Of a stretch of 64,000 bases of DNA, positions 1 through 12,000 are shown in pieces. How positions within the stretch are numbered: position 1 is the stretch's first letter; the number at the start of each line of letters is the position of its first letter. Location of the stretch: positions 124,001 to 188,000 of the forward strand of contig NZ_JAJNCL010000006.1 of the NCBI RefSeq assembly GCF_021025955.1, in the 5' to 3' direction. The translations under genes were made by a program, and so were the position numbers. Origin of the DNA: Rhodococcus qingshengii (GTDB taxonomy: Bacteria > Actinomycetota > Actinomycetes > Mycobacteriales > Mycobacteriaceae). The notes under the pieces were generated by a model, which ran no database searches, was not told the DNA's origin, and worked only from the letters and a program-made list of their open reading frames with translations.

Positions 1-3000
1 ATCTCGCGTCACCATCAACGGTTCCTCGAATTCCTCGAATTGTTCTGTGCGGCAGAATCGGGAACTCGATTGATGGACATCGACCCGGACGCCGCGGGGA
101 AGTGGATCGCAGAAGTCCAGCACGCCCGCAACGTCGAATACTGGTCGTCGACATTGTCGAACCCGGCCGAGGAGCTGGGGTTGCCGGTCGTCGCCGGAAC
201 CGGTCGAACGTCCACGCCCCTCCAGATCGAGGCAGACCTCTGCCGCCGCCTCGAGACGATGGCGACGACGATGAACACGAGTCTGTTCGTGCTGTTCCAG
301 TCTGCGATGACCGGACTGCTGCGCCGCGTCGGTTCGGCCGAGGAGGTGTCGATCGGAGTCTCGGTTCGCGGATACGGCGCCTCCAATCCGGACGACTTCG
401 TCTCGATGTTCGCCAACCAGCTGGTGCTTCGCTCGACGGTGTCGAACACCATGAAGCTCACCGATCTGGTCGGTGCGGTGGACACCGTCGCGATCGACGC
501 CTTCGAACACGCAGACATTCTTCTGTCTTCGGTGACCGCTGCCCTCGGTGATGGTCGATGGGTGGAGACGGGCCCGTTGTTCCGGGCGATGGTCTGCTTC
601 GAGGAACCGCTCGATGCACACCCCAGATTTCCTGGACTCATGGTCGGTGCGCCTATCGGGTCCGACCTCGCGACAGCTCCGGAACTGTTTGTCTCCCTTG
701 CTATTCCGACGGGTGAGCATGCCGACTTCGATCAGCCGATCTCCGGCGTTCTGGATTGGCTCGGCACGAAAGAGCAAGCCGAAGACCTCGCCGACCGCTA
801 TCTACGAATCTTGACCGCAATGGTCAGTGCTCCGCACTCGGTGCTCGGCGCTGTGGACTTGCTCCGCGCGGACGCGCGCCAGGCGCTTGTACCGCCGGTT
901 CTGCCGACTACACCGGTCCGAACGCTCTTCGACATCTTTGCCGACCGTGTTCGCGCGACCCCTGACGCGATCGCCGTTGTCGTGGGCGACGAGCGAGTGT
1001 CGTACTTCGAACTCGATCGACGATCGAATCGGTTGGCGCGTAAGCTTGTCGATCACGGCGTGCACTCCGAGTCGCTGGTCGGAATCATGCTGCCGAAGTC
1101 AGTCGACATGATCATCGCGGCTGTCGCGGTGCTGAAGGCCGGCGGCGGATATCTCCCGCTCGATCGTGCGCACCCGGCCGAGCGCTTGGCGTATGTGGTC
1201 GAGGATGCGCAACCGGTGTGCGTCATTTCCGATTCCACCTTCCCGAACGCCGATGTGGCGGTCATCGGAGTCGACTCCGACGAGTACTCCGGTGCGAGTC
1301 TGGAAATCGATGAGCGCCCGCGCGGGCACGGAGCCGACAATCTGGCGTACGTGATCTACACCTCGGGGTCGACGGGTCGACCCAAAGGCGTCTCCGTCAC
1401 CCACGCCACCGTGGTGCGATTGTTCGAGAACACGCACGTCGAGTTCGGATTCGACGGCAACGATGTGTGGACAATGTTCCACTCGTTCGCCTTCGACTTC
1501 TCGGTGTGGGAACTGTGGGGCGCGCTGCTCCACGGTGGAACTCTGGTGCTGGTCGATCACGAAGTCTCACGCGACCCCGATGCCTTCCGAGCGCTGGTCG
1601 CCGCAGAAGGCGTCACCGTGCTCAATCAGACGCCCTCGGCTTTCTACCAGTACATCGAAGCCGACCTCCGGGCCGATTCGGAGACTCGGCTCCGGTACGT
1701 GATCTTCGGTGGCGAAGCCTTGGATCTTCGTCGCCTCGGACGCTGGTACGACAATCATGCGGGCTACGACAATCACGATAATCTCTCGGAATCCGGGCCC
1801 GCACTCGTCAACATGTACGGCATCACCGAGACCACGGTGCATGTCACGCATCTCGAACTCGACCGACCGAGCGCGAGTGCGGTTACCGGCAGCCGGATCG
1901 GTGACGCGATCGACGGACTTCGTGTGTACCTGCTCGACGAGCATCTCTCGCCGGTCCCGGTGGGAATCGCGGGCGAGATCTACGTCGCCGGCGGTCAACT
2001 CGCCCGTGGTTATCTGGGCCGACCCGATCTCACCTCAGGCCGGTTCGTCGCGGATCCCTTCAATGCCGGCGGACGACGGCTGTACCGCTCCGGCGACCGC
2101 GCACGCTGGATCGCGCCCGGACAACTCGAATACCTCGGACGCGGCGACGCACAGGTCAAGATCCGCGGATTCCGTATCGAACTCGGCGAGATCGACTCCG
2201 TCATCCTCAGCGCGCCGGGAATCGACGACGCCGTGACCCTCGTGGCTCCGACGCCGGCCGGTGGCGCTCTCGTGACGTACGTGACGGCTTCCGGCGCCGT
2301 GGACGTCGACGTCCTCCGTGCCCACGCTGCCGAAGTCCTCCCGACCTACATGGTTCCCGATGCCTTCATGGTCATCGATTCAATTCCGTTGACCACCAAC
2401 GGAAAACTCGACCGGCGTGCGCTGCCGTCGCCGATCCTGGCCTCCACCAAAGTCTTCCGGCCTCCGACGACACCGACCGAGGGCAAGGTTGCCGCGGTTC
2501 TGGCTGACATCCTGGGTAGTGGACCGCTCGGACTCGACGACAACTTCTTTCATCTGGGCGGAAACTCGCTGGTAGCGACGACGGCGGTAGCGCGCTTGAC
2601 CGAAGCTACCGGGGTTCGGATGCCGCTGCGTGCTCTCTTCGATCACCCCACGGTGTCCGGGATCGCGGCGACGATCGAGCGTGCCGCACCGACGCCGGAC
2701 GCCGACGGTATTCAGGTCGTGGCCAGGCCGGCGGTACTACCGCTCGCTCCCGCGCAGCAGCGACTGTGGTTCCTCAACCGCGTCGCACCGGAATCAGGTG
2801 CCTACAACATTCCGCTGGCGGTGTCGCTGCGCGGCGACGTCGATGCCGACGCACTGGGCGCCGCGATCGTGGACGTGGTGTCCCGCCACGAGTCACTGCG
2901 CACCGTGTTTCCTCAGGTCGGGGACAACGCAACGCAAAAGGTTCTGGGCTTCGGCGAGGGTATCGCGGGGCTCGAGTCGATCCAGGTGGAACGCGAAAGC

Positions 3001-6000
3001 CTCGAGAGAGTGATCTTCGAATTCTCTTCGGCCGGTTTCGATCTGGTCCGTGAACGCCCGGTGCGCTACTTGCTGATCACTGTCGCCGACGACAAGGAAG
3101 GCAGAGACGAGGAGGCCGTCCTCGTCGTAGTTCTGCATCACATGGTGGCCGACGGTTGGTCACTCGCTCCGCTGGCCGCCGACCTCACCGGCGCCTACGC
3201 TGCCCGAATCGGCGGCAACGGACCTCAGTGGGCGCCCCTTCCCGTTCAATATGCCGACTATGCGCTCTGGCACCGGGAACACCTCGGTGACGCTACGTCC
3301 GCCCAGTCTCTTGCCCACTCGCAGATTGCCTTCTGGAAGCAGCGGCTGGCGGGAGCGCCTGAGCAACTCCACCTGCCGACAGACCATCCGCGCCCACTGG
3401 ATCCGTCCATGGGCGGAGCCGGCGTCGACATCAGGATCGGCGCTTCCACCCACCAGAAGCTCGTTGCGCTCGCTGCGGATCACGACGCCACTACATTCAT
3501 CGCGCTGCACGCGTGCTTCGCGCTCCTTCTGGCCCGCTACAGCGGCACTGACGACGTCGTCGTCGGAACACCGGTGGCTGGACGAGGGGACAGGTCTCTC
3601 GATCTGCTGGTCGGCATGTTCGTCAACACCCTTGCCTTGCGGACCGTCGTCGATCGTGATGCAACCTTCGGGGAGTACCTCGCGCAGGTCAGAGCCGGCG
3701 ATGTGGATGCCTTCGACAACGCGGACGTGCCGTTCGACGTCGTCGTGGACGCGCTCGAACTGGACCGCTCGTCCTCGCATCACCCGGTCTTTCAGGCGGC
3801 CATCACCTCGCGGATAACCACCACTCACACAGCCGAACTCGCTGGAGTGTCGATGACGGCGCGGGCGGTCGAGACGGGGCTGACCAAGTTCGACCTCGAG
3901 CTCACCGTCACGGAGCGTCACGAGGGCGGGTCCGCAGCGGGAATCGATGCCACGTTCACCTATTCCACCGACCTGTTCGACAGGACGACCGTCGAAGCGT
4001 TGGCGCGCAATTTTGTGACACTCGTGGAATCGGCAGTGTCGGAACCGTCTGCACCGGTTGGTGACCTTCGTGTACTCGGCGCCAGGGAGAGCGCCGTGAT
4101 ATTGCCGCGGCGCGGTGACCTCTCGCTCGGCGAATCGACCTTGGCGCAGATCCTGGGCGAGACCGCGCTGGCCCATTCCGACGCGATCGCCCTCGAAGAC
4201 TCCGAGCGGTCACTCTCGTACGCAGAGTTGGAGCGCCGATCGAATCGGATCGCTCGATACCTCATGGACCTGGGCGTCGGCCCCGAAACACCGGTCGCGC
4301 TGGCCGTCGCCCGATCTGTCGACTCGGTGCTCGCAGTCTGGGCGGTCACCAAAGCCGGCGGCGTTTTTGTCCCGGTCGATCCCCGTTATCCCGCAGATCG
4401 CGTTGCGCACATGCTCGAGGATTCGGGCGTGCGAATCGGAATTCGGTCCGCCGAGGTTGCGGCCGGTCCGGCGGTCGGCGGGAACGTCGCAGTCTGGATC
4501 GACCTCGGCGACGCGGACACCGTTGCAGAATGTGCCGCCTACTCCGACGCTGCGATCGACGACGCGGACAGAACAGGATCGATCACTGCGGCGTCGGCTG
4601 CGTACGTCATCTACACGTCCGGTTCGACCGGAGTGCCGAAGGGCACCGTCGTCACTCACGCGGGTTTGGTCAATCTTTCTCGCGAACAACAGGATCGGTA
4701 CCGGATCACCGCTGATTCGCGGACTCTGCATTTTGCGTCTCCGAGCTTCGACGGCGCCGTACTCGAACTTCTGCTCGCCGGTTCGACCGGCGCGACGATG
4801 GTGATCGCACCCCCCGACATCTACGGTGGGGACGCGTTGAGCGAGTTCCTCCGAAGCCGCGAAGTCACACATGCGTTCATCACTCCGGCCGCTCTGGCAA
4901 CCGTCGATCCGGAGGGAGTGTCGGCACTGGAATGCGTAGTCGTCGGCGGCGATGTGTGCACCCCGGAACTGGTCTCGAGCTGGGGCAACGGGCGCAGACT
5001 GCACAACGGATACGGTCCGACCGAAACCACCGTCATGGTCGCCATCAGTGATCCACTCTCACCGGGCGAGCCGATCACCATCGGCGGTCCCATCCGCGGG
5101 ATCGACGCCGTGGTGCTCGACGCACGGCTGCAACCGGTCCCGATCGGAGGCGTCGGCGAGCTGTACATCGGTGGGCCGGGCCTCGCGCGTGGCTACCACC
5201 TTCGTCCCGCGCTGACATCGGATCGTTTTGTCGCGCATCCGTACTCGACGCCCGGTGCCCGGATGTACCGAACCGGTGACGTGGTCCGCTGGACCAAGGA
5301 CCTGACTCTTCGCTACGTGGGCCGCAGCGACCATCAGCTCAAGATCCGCGGGTTCCGCATCGAACTCGGCGAGATCGACGCTGCTCTGATGGATTCCCCT
5401 CTCGTTCACTTCGCCACGACGATTCCCGTCGAATCCGCCGCCGGTACCACCCTGGCGTCGTATGTGTTGCTGAGGGGCGACGCTGATATCGAGTCGCTCT
5501 TTGTGGGACTCGTCGACACGCTGCCGCGGTACATGATCCCGTCGTCGATCACGCCGATCGACGCGATTCCGTTGACCCCGGTCGGCAAACTCGATCGCAG
5601 AGCATTGCCGACGCCGATACCGCGCGAAATCCTGGGAACGGGTCGTGAACCCGAGGCCGGGCTCGAACGAACCGTTGCCGACGTGTTCGCTTCACTGCTC
5701 GATGTACCCGAGGTCCGGGCAGGAGACAGCTTCTTCGATCTCGGGGGCAACTCCCTCGTCGCGACGCAGGTGTCCGCGCGGTTGAGTGCAGCGACGGGAC
5801 TCGCCGTGGACGTGCGCTCGATCTTCGAAGCACCGACCGTCGAAGCTCTCGCTGCGCGTCTGGCGGCAAACGCCGAAGAATCAGACGATCGACCTGCCCT
5901 GAGCGCCGGTGCTCGCCCTGACCGATTGCCACTCTCCGCTGCACAACAACGACTGTGGTTCGTAAATCGCTTCGATCCGCAGTCCTCGGTCTACAACATC

Positions 6001-9000
6001 CCGTTCGCGATCCGGATCACCGGACACATCCACGGCGATGCACTCGAAGACGCACTTGCGGACGTCATCGCACGCCACGAGGTACTTCGAACGATCTACG
6101 TCGACAGCGTGGACGGCCCGAGCCAGGTCATCCGAGCGCTTTCCGACGTGCAGTTCTCTATCGAGCACTATGTCGGCTCCGAAGGAGTCGACGCGGCGAC
6201 AACGGAGTTTGCGGCGCGGGGGTTCGATCTCGGTTCGGATCTGCCGATTCGGGCACTGCTCGTGCGCGAGGACACCGACGCTCACGTACTGGTCGTCGTC
6301 ATCCACCACATCGCCTTCGACGGCTGGTCCCTGACTCCCTTTGCCGCAGATTTCATCGCGGCGTACTCCGCACGCGTTGTCGGAGATGCACCAGTTTTTG
6401 CTCCACTCGACGTGCAGTACGCCGATTACGCGCTGTGGCAGCAAGACTCGCTCGGGCAGATCGACGACCAGGAGTCTCTGATTGCCCGCGAGCTGACATT
6501 CTGGACAGTTGCCATGGCGGGTGCCCCGGACGAGGTACTGCTACCCGTGGATCGCGCACGCGGATCTGTCACCACGACCGCTGTCGGCTCGGTGCCGATC
6601 GTCATCGACGCGGCGACGGGGGAGCGACTCGCCGCCTTGGCAAGGCGCAGTGGTACGACGCAGTTCATGGTCGTACACGCGATCCTGGCGGTTGTTCTCG
6701 CCCGTCTCGGTGCAACCGACGACGTGGTGATCGGCACCCCGGTGGCAGGCCGCGGGCGACCCGAACTGGATTCCCTGATCGGGATGTTCGTCAATTCGGT
6801 ACCGCTTCGCACACCGGTCGATCACCGAGCGTCGTTCACCTCTTTGCTCGAGGTGGTCCGCGATCTCGACCTTGCTGCGTTCGCGCACGCCGAGCTGCCC
6901 TTCGAGGTGCTGGTCGACGCCCTCGATCTCGACCGGTCCACCACACGGCACCCCCTGTTCCAGGTCATGCTGTCGTACCACCAGAATCTGCTCTCGCCGC
7001 AGGTCACGGCCCACGACGCGCATCTAGAGGCGCAGCCACTCGAACCGTCCGTGGCGAAGTTCGACCTCGAGTTCACCCTGCTGGCCGGCGATTCCGAGAA
7101 CACGGAGATCACCGGATCGCTCAGATTTGCCGAGGCGCTCTTCGACACCGTCACCGCAGAATCGATCGCCGCCCGTGTGCAGTCTGTGGCCCGCGCCGTC
7201 GCCGCAGAACCGGACACGGCGATCGACGACATCGAATTCCTCAGCACCCTCGAGCGGGTGTCGCTGATGCCGGTCCGCGGTCCGGCGTGGACAGCCTCGC
7301 GTACCTTGGCCGAGATCTTGACACGGACTGCTACCCGCTCAGGCGAATCGGTGGCCCTTCGATCCGGTGACACCACCGTGCTCTACCGCGACCTGTTCGC
7401 CCGTGCGTCTTCCCTTGCTCGGCGCTTGACCACGGAGGGAATCGGCGCCGAAGATATTGTGGCAATAGCCATTCCGCGTTCGATCGACTCGATCGTCGCG
7501 TTGTGGGGCGTTGCCTTGACCGGCGCCGCGTTTGTTCCGGTCGATCCGCGATACCCCGCCGATCGCATTCTGCACATGCTCACCGACTCCGGAGCCACCC
7601 GCGGAGTGACGACGGAAGCGGTGATCGAGTCGCTGCCCCGCCCGGTTCCGTGGATGACGATCGACGACGTCGAGGACGACGGTGTCGGGCAGCCGGTTCC
7701 GGCCGCACCGATCCGAATCGACAACCTCGCCTACATCATCTACACCTCCGGATCGACGGGAAAGCCCAAGGGCGTCAGCGTCACTCACCGTGGGCTGAGC
7801 GCATTGGCCGCCGAGCAGACAGCGCGCTACGGCATCTCGGCGCAGTCGCGAACACTGCACTTCTCCTCACCGAGTTTCGACGCATCCATCCTCGAGCTTC
7901 TGCTCGCCGTGGGTGAGGGCGGGACGATGGTGATCGCAACTCCCGACGTGTACGGGGGCGAGGACCTCGCGAAACTTGTCACCGATCACCAGGTGACCCA
8001 CGCGTTCATCACTCCGGCTGCACTGGCCTCGGTCGATCCCACCGGGCTGGACGTCTTGCAGTCGATCATTGTCGGCGGAGAGGCCTGCTCACCCGAACTG
8101 GTCCGCAAGTGGGCACCCGGTCGGCGGTTGTTCAACGGATACGGGCCGACGGAAACCACCGTCATGGTGTGCATCAGCGATGCCCTGACAGCGGGAGAGA
8201 CCGTGACCATCGGCGGACCCGTCCGCGGAGTGTCCGCAGTGGTTCTCGACGGTTCCGCTCGGCCGGTTCCCGTCGGGGTCACCGGTGAGCTCTACATCGC
8301 CGGCCTGGGACTTGCCCGCGGCTACCTCGACCAACCCGCATTGACGGCGACGCGATTCGTGGCGGCGCCGTTCGGTCCGTCCGGCACCCGCATGTACCGG
8401 ACCGGAGACCTGGTTCGGTGGACGCCGCATGAGACGCTCGAATACGTCGGACGCTCTGATCACCAGGTGAAAGTGCGCGGATTCCGGATCGAACTGGGCG
8501 AGATCGACTCCGTGCTCAGCGCATACCCCGGCGTCGAGTTCGCGGTCACCGTGGGCGTGAACGCGGCTTCCGGTGAGACGATGTTGGCGTCGTACGTGGT
8601 GCTCGGCACGGAAGTCGTCGAGGTGGACGAGCTGTTGAGCCACGCGCGCCGCTCGCTCCCGGCCTTCATGGTGCCGTCGGCGATCACCCCGATCGAGCGC
8701 GTTCCGCTCACCCCTGTCGGGAAACTCGACCGAGCGGCGCTGCCCGCACCGACACTGCGTTCGTCCGAACGAAGTGTCGAGCCGCTGATCACCGAGACCG
8801 AATTCCAGGTCGCCGGCGTCGTGGCAGAACTGCTGGGAATCGAACAGATCAGTGCGTCGGACAGCTTCTTCGAACTCGGTGGCAACTCCCTGCTCGCCAC
8901 CAGACTGGCCCAGCGCCTCGGGGAGACCCTGGGTAGACAGATCTCTGTCCGAATGCTGTTCGAGCACCCCGAAATTCGGGAACTTGCCGCCGCACTCGAC

Positions 9001-12000
9001 ACTTCCGCCGAGGTAAAGGCACTGCCGCCGATCAGCGCTGCCGATCGCCCGGACCGGATTCCGCTTTCCTACGCGCAAGCACGCATCTGGTTCCTCAACC
9101 AGATGGATCCCAGCTCGCCGGCCTACAACGTCCCTGCCGCGATTTCGCTCGACGGTGCCCTCGACGTGCCGGCCCTCGAAGCTGCTGTCCTCGACGTGAT
9201 CGAAAGGCACGAAATCTTGCGCACGGTGTTCCCCGACTCCGACACCGGTCCACACCAGGTGATCCAGGATGCGTTCACCTCGCTGGAATTCGGAAACGCC
9301 GACACCCGCGAACCGGCAGAGCTCGCCGGAGAATTTGCGTCGCGCGGATTCGACATCACAACCCAAGTCCCCGTTCGGGCACTTCTGCTCGAGTCGACGC
9401 CGCAACAACACACTTTGGTCATCGTGATCCACCACATCGCGGCGGACGGGTGGTCGATCGCGCCGTTGATGAAGGACGTACTCACCGCCTACGTCGCGAG
9501 AAGTTCGGGACACGCCCCCGAGTTCACGCCTCTCGAGGTGCACTACGCGGACTTCGCCATTTGGCAGCGGGAAGCGCTGGGCGCGGTGAACGAATCCGAG
9601 AGCGTGCTCGGGGCACAGGCGTCGTACTGGCGGGAAATATTGCGGGGAGCGCCCGAGCTGATCGACCTTCCCGGCGATCGAACTCGCCCGCTCACCCAGT
9701 CGTTGAGCGGTGCCCACACCGCGGTCTCGCTCCCGGCGCACACCCGGATCGCGGTCGAGGCGGTTGCCGGCGCGAATGCGGCGACGCCGTTCATGGTGTT
9801 GCACGCTGCCTACGCGGTGCTGCTGGCCAGGCTCAGCCGGAGCACCGACATCGTGATCGGATCCCCGGTCGCCGGGCGAGGACACCGAGTTCTCGACGAC
9901 CTCGTCGGGATGTTCGTGGGCACGGTAGGGCTGCGTACGACGATTGATCCCGGATCCACCTTCGTCGACGTCCTGCGTACTGTCCGGTCCGTCGATCTCG
10001 ACGCGTTCGCCCACGCGGACATTCCGTTCGAGCAGGTCGTGGACGTCGTGGCGCCGACCCGGACTACAGACCGTCATCCGGTGTTCCAGACGATGATCTC
10101 GTTCCACGGCGCTCATCCGAAGGCGTGGGATCTCCCGGGACTTACCGTTCGTGCCCACGAGATCACACCGGACATCGCCAAGTACGACCTGCAGTTCACC
10201 GTTGTCGAACAGACCGCGGAGGAGGGCGGCGGTTACGCGGCCTCCCTCACATATGCACAGGACCTCTTCGACGCCGACACGGCGGAGTCGTTTGCGGTAA
10301 TGCTGGAAACGATCGTCGAGACACTGACCGCCCAGCCCTCCGTCGTCGTCGGTGACGTGGACCTCGTAGGACAAGGTCAGCGCGCGTTGCACGGACGTCC
10401 GGCCGGCGATGCTCTCACCTTGCCGGAATTGCTGCTTCGCGGCGCCGCCGATCCGCATGCCCCGGCGCTTGTCGACGTCGCGGCATCCACCACGCTCACG
10501 TACGGCGAACTCGACCGCCGCTCCGACGCGATGGCGTTTGCACTGATCGCTCGCGGAATCACTCCCGAAATGATTGTGGCATTGGCGCTTCCAAGGTCAG
10601 CCGACTACGTAATCGCGCTCTGGGCCGTGGCGAAAGCAGGCGGGGTGTTCCTTCCCGTCGATCCCGCGTATCCCGCCGAGCGGATCGAGCACATGCTCAC
10701 CGACAGTGGGGCAGTCCTCGGTATCACCAGAGGCCGGTATCTGGCCGAACTCCCGGATGTCACGTCGTGGATCGAACTCGACGCGGCCGAATTCACCGCC
10801 GAAATCGAGGCCGTCCATTCCGAGACTCTGCCCGACGCGCCACTCGAGCTCGACAATCCGGCCTACCTGATCTACACCTCGGGCTCGACCGGAAAGCCCA
10901 AGGGCGTGTTGGTCACTCACGCCGGACTGGCAGCGTTCGCCGACGAACAGCGTGAACGCTTCGGCGTCACCGCACACTCCCGCGCTCTGAGCTTCGCCTC
11001 GACGAGCTTCGACGCTTCTGTGCTCGAGCTGTTGCTGGCTTTCGGCGCCGGCGCAACGATGGTGATAGCGCCCCCGACAATTATCGGCGGCGTCGAATTG
11101 CACGAATTGCTCGACGAGCAGGCAATCACCCATGCGTTTGTGACTCCGGCCGCGCTGGCGACTGTCGATCCCGCTGGACTCGACCATCTCGAAGCCGTTG
11201 TCGTCGGCGGTGACGCGTGCTCTGTCGACCTCGTATCTCGGTGGGCCCCGGGACGTCGAATGTTCAACGCGTACGGCCCCACCGAGGCAACCGTCGCGGT
11301 CACCATCAGCGATTCGCTCGCAGCGGGGGAGCCCCTGACGATCGGCGGTCCGATCCGCGGCGTGGAGGCGATGGTTCTCGATTCCCGTCTGCACTCGGTT
11401 CCCGGCCGAATCGTCGGTGAGCTCTACGTGAGCGGCGACGGTCTCGCCCGCGGGTACCTCGGCAACCCCGCGCTGACGGCGACTCGGTTCGTTGCCGACC
11501 CGCACGGACCCGAAGGCGCTCGCATGTACCGCACCGGGGATCTCGTGCGTGAAGATCGCGCGGGGTCGCTTGTCTACCTCGGACGCGCAGACCACCAGGT
11601 CAAGGTGCGAGGGTTCCGGATCGAACTCGGCGAAATCGACGCGGTGCTGGCGTCGGAGGCGTCTGTGCATTCGGCCGTGAGCGTGGTCGTCGGTCAAGGT
11701 GGCGACGCTCGGATCGTCGCCTACGTCGTCCCGGCCAACAGGGCCGTCGACGCCTCCGCGTTACGCCGCCACGCAGCCATATACCTGCCTGCGCACATGA
11801 TCCCGTCCGCTGTTGTCGCGATCGATGCAGTCCCGACCACACCGGCCGGCAAGCTGGATCGCACCGCTCTACCTGCTCCCCTCTGGGAGTCGCCCAGTGG
11901 ACGCGGCCCGGAAGGCAGCGACGAGATTGCGATCTGCGCTGCGTTCGCAGAGGTACTGGATCTCGCCGACGCCGACACCTTCGCCGATTCGAGTTTCTTC

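Noticed and set aside
8089..10458. Long minus-strand reading frame inside the NRPS
   Set aside because: Lies antisense to intact A, T and C domains and shows no motifs.
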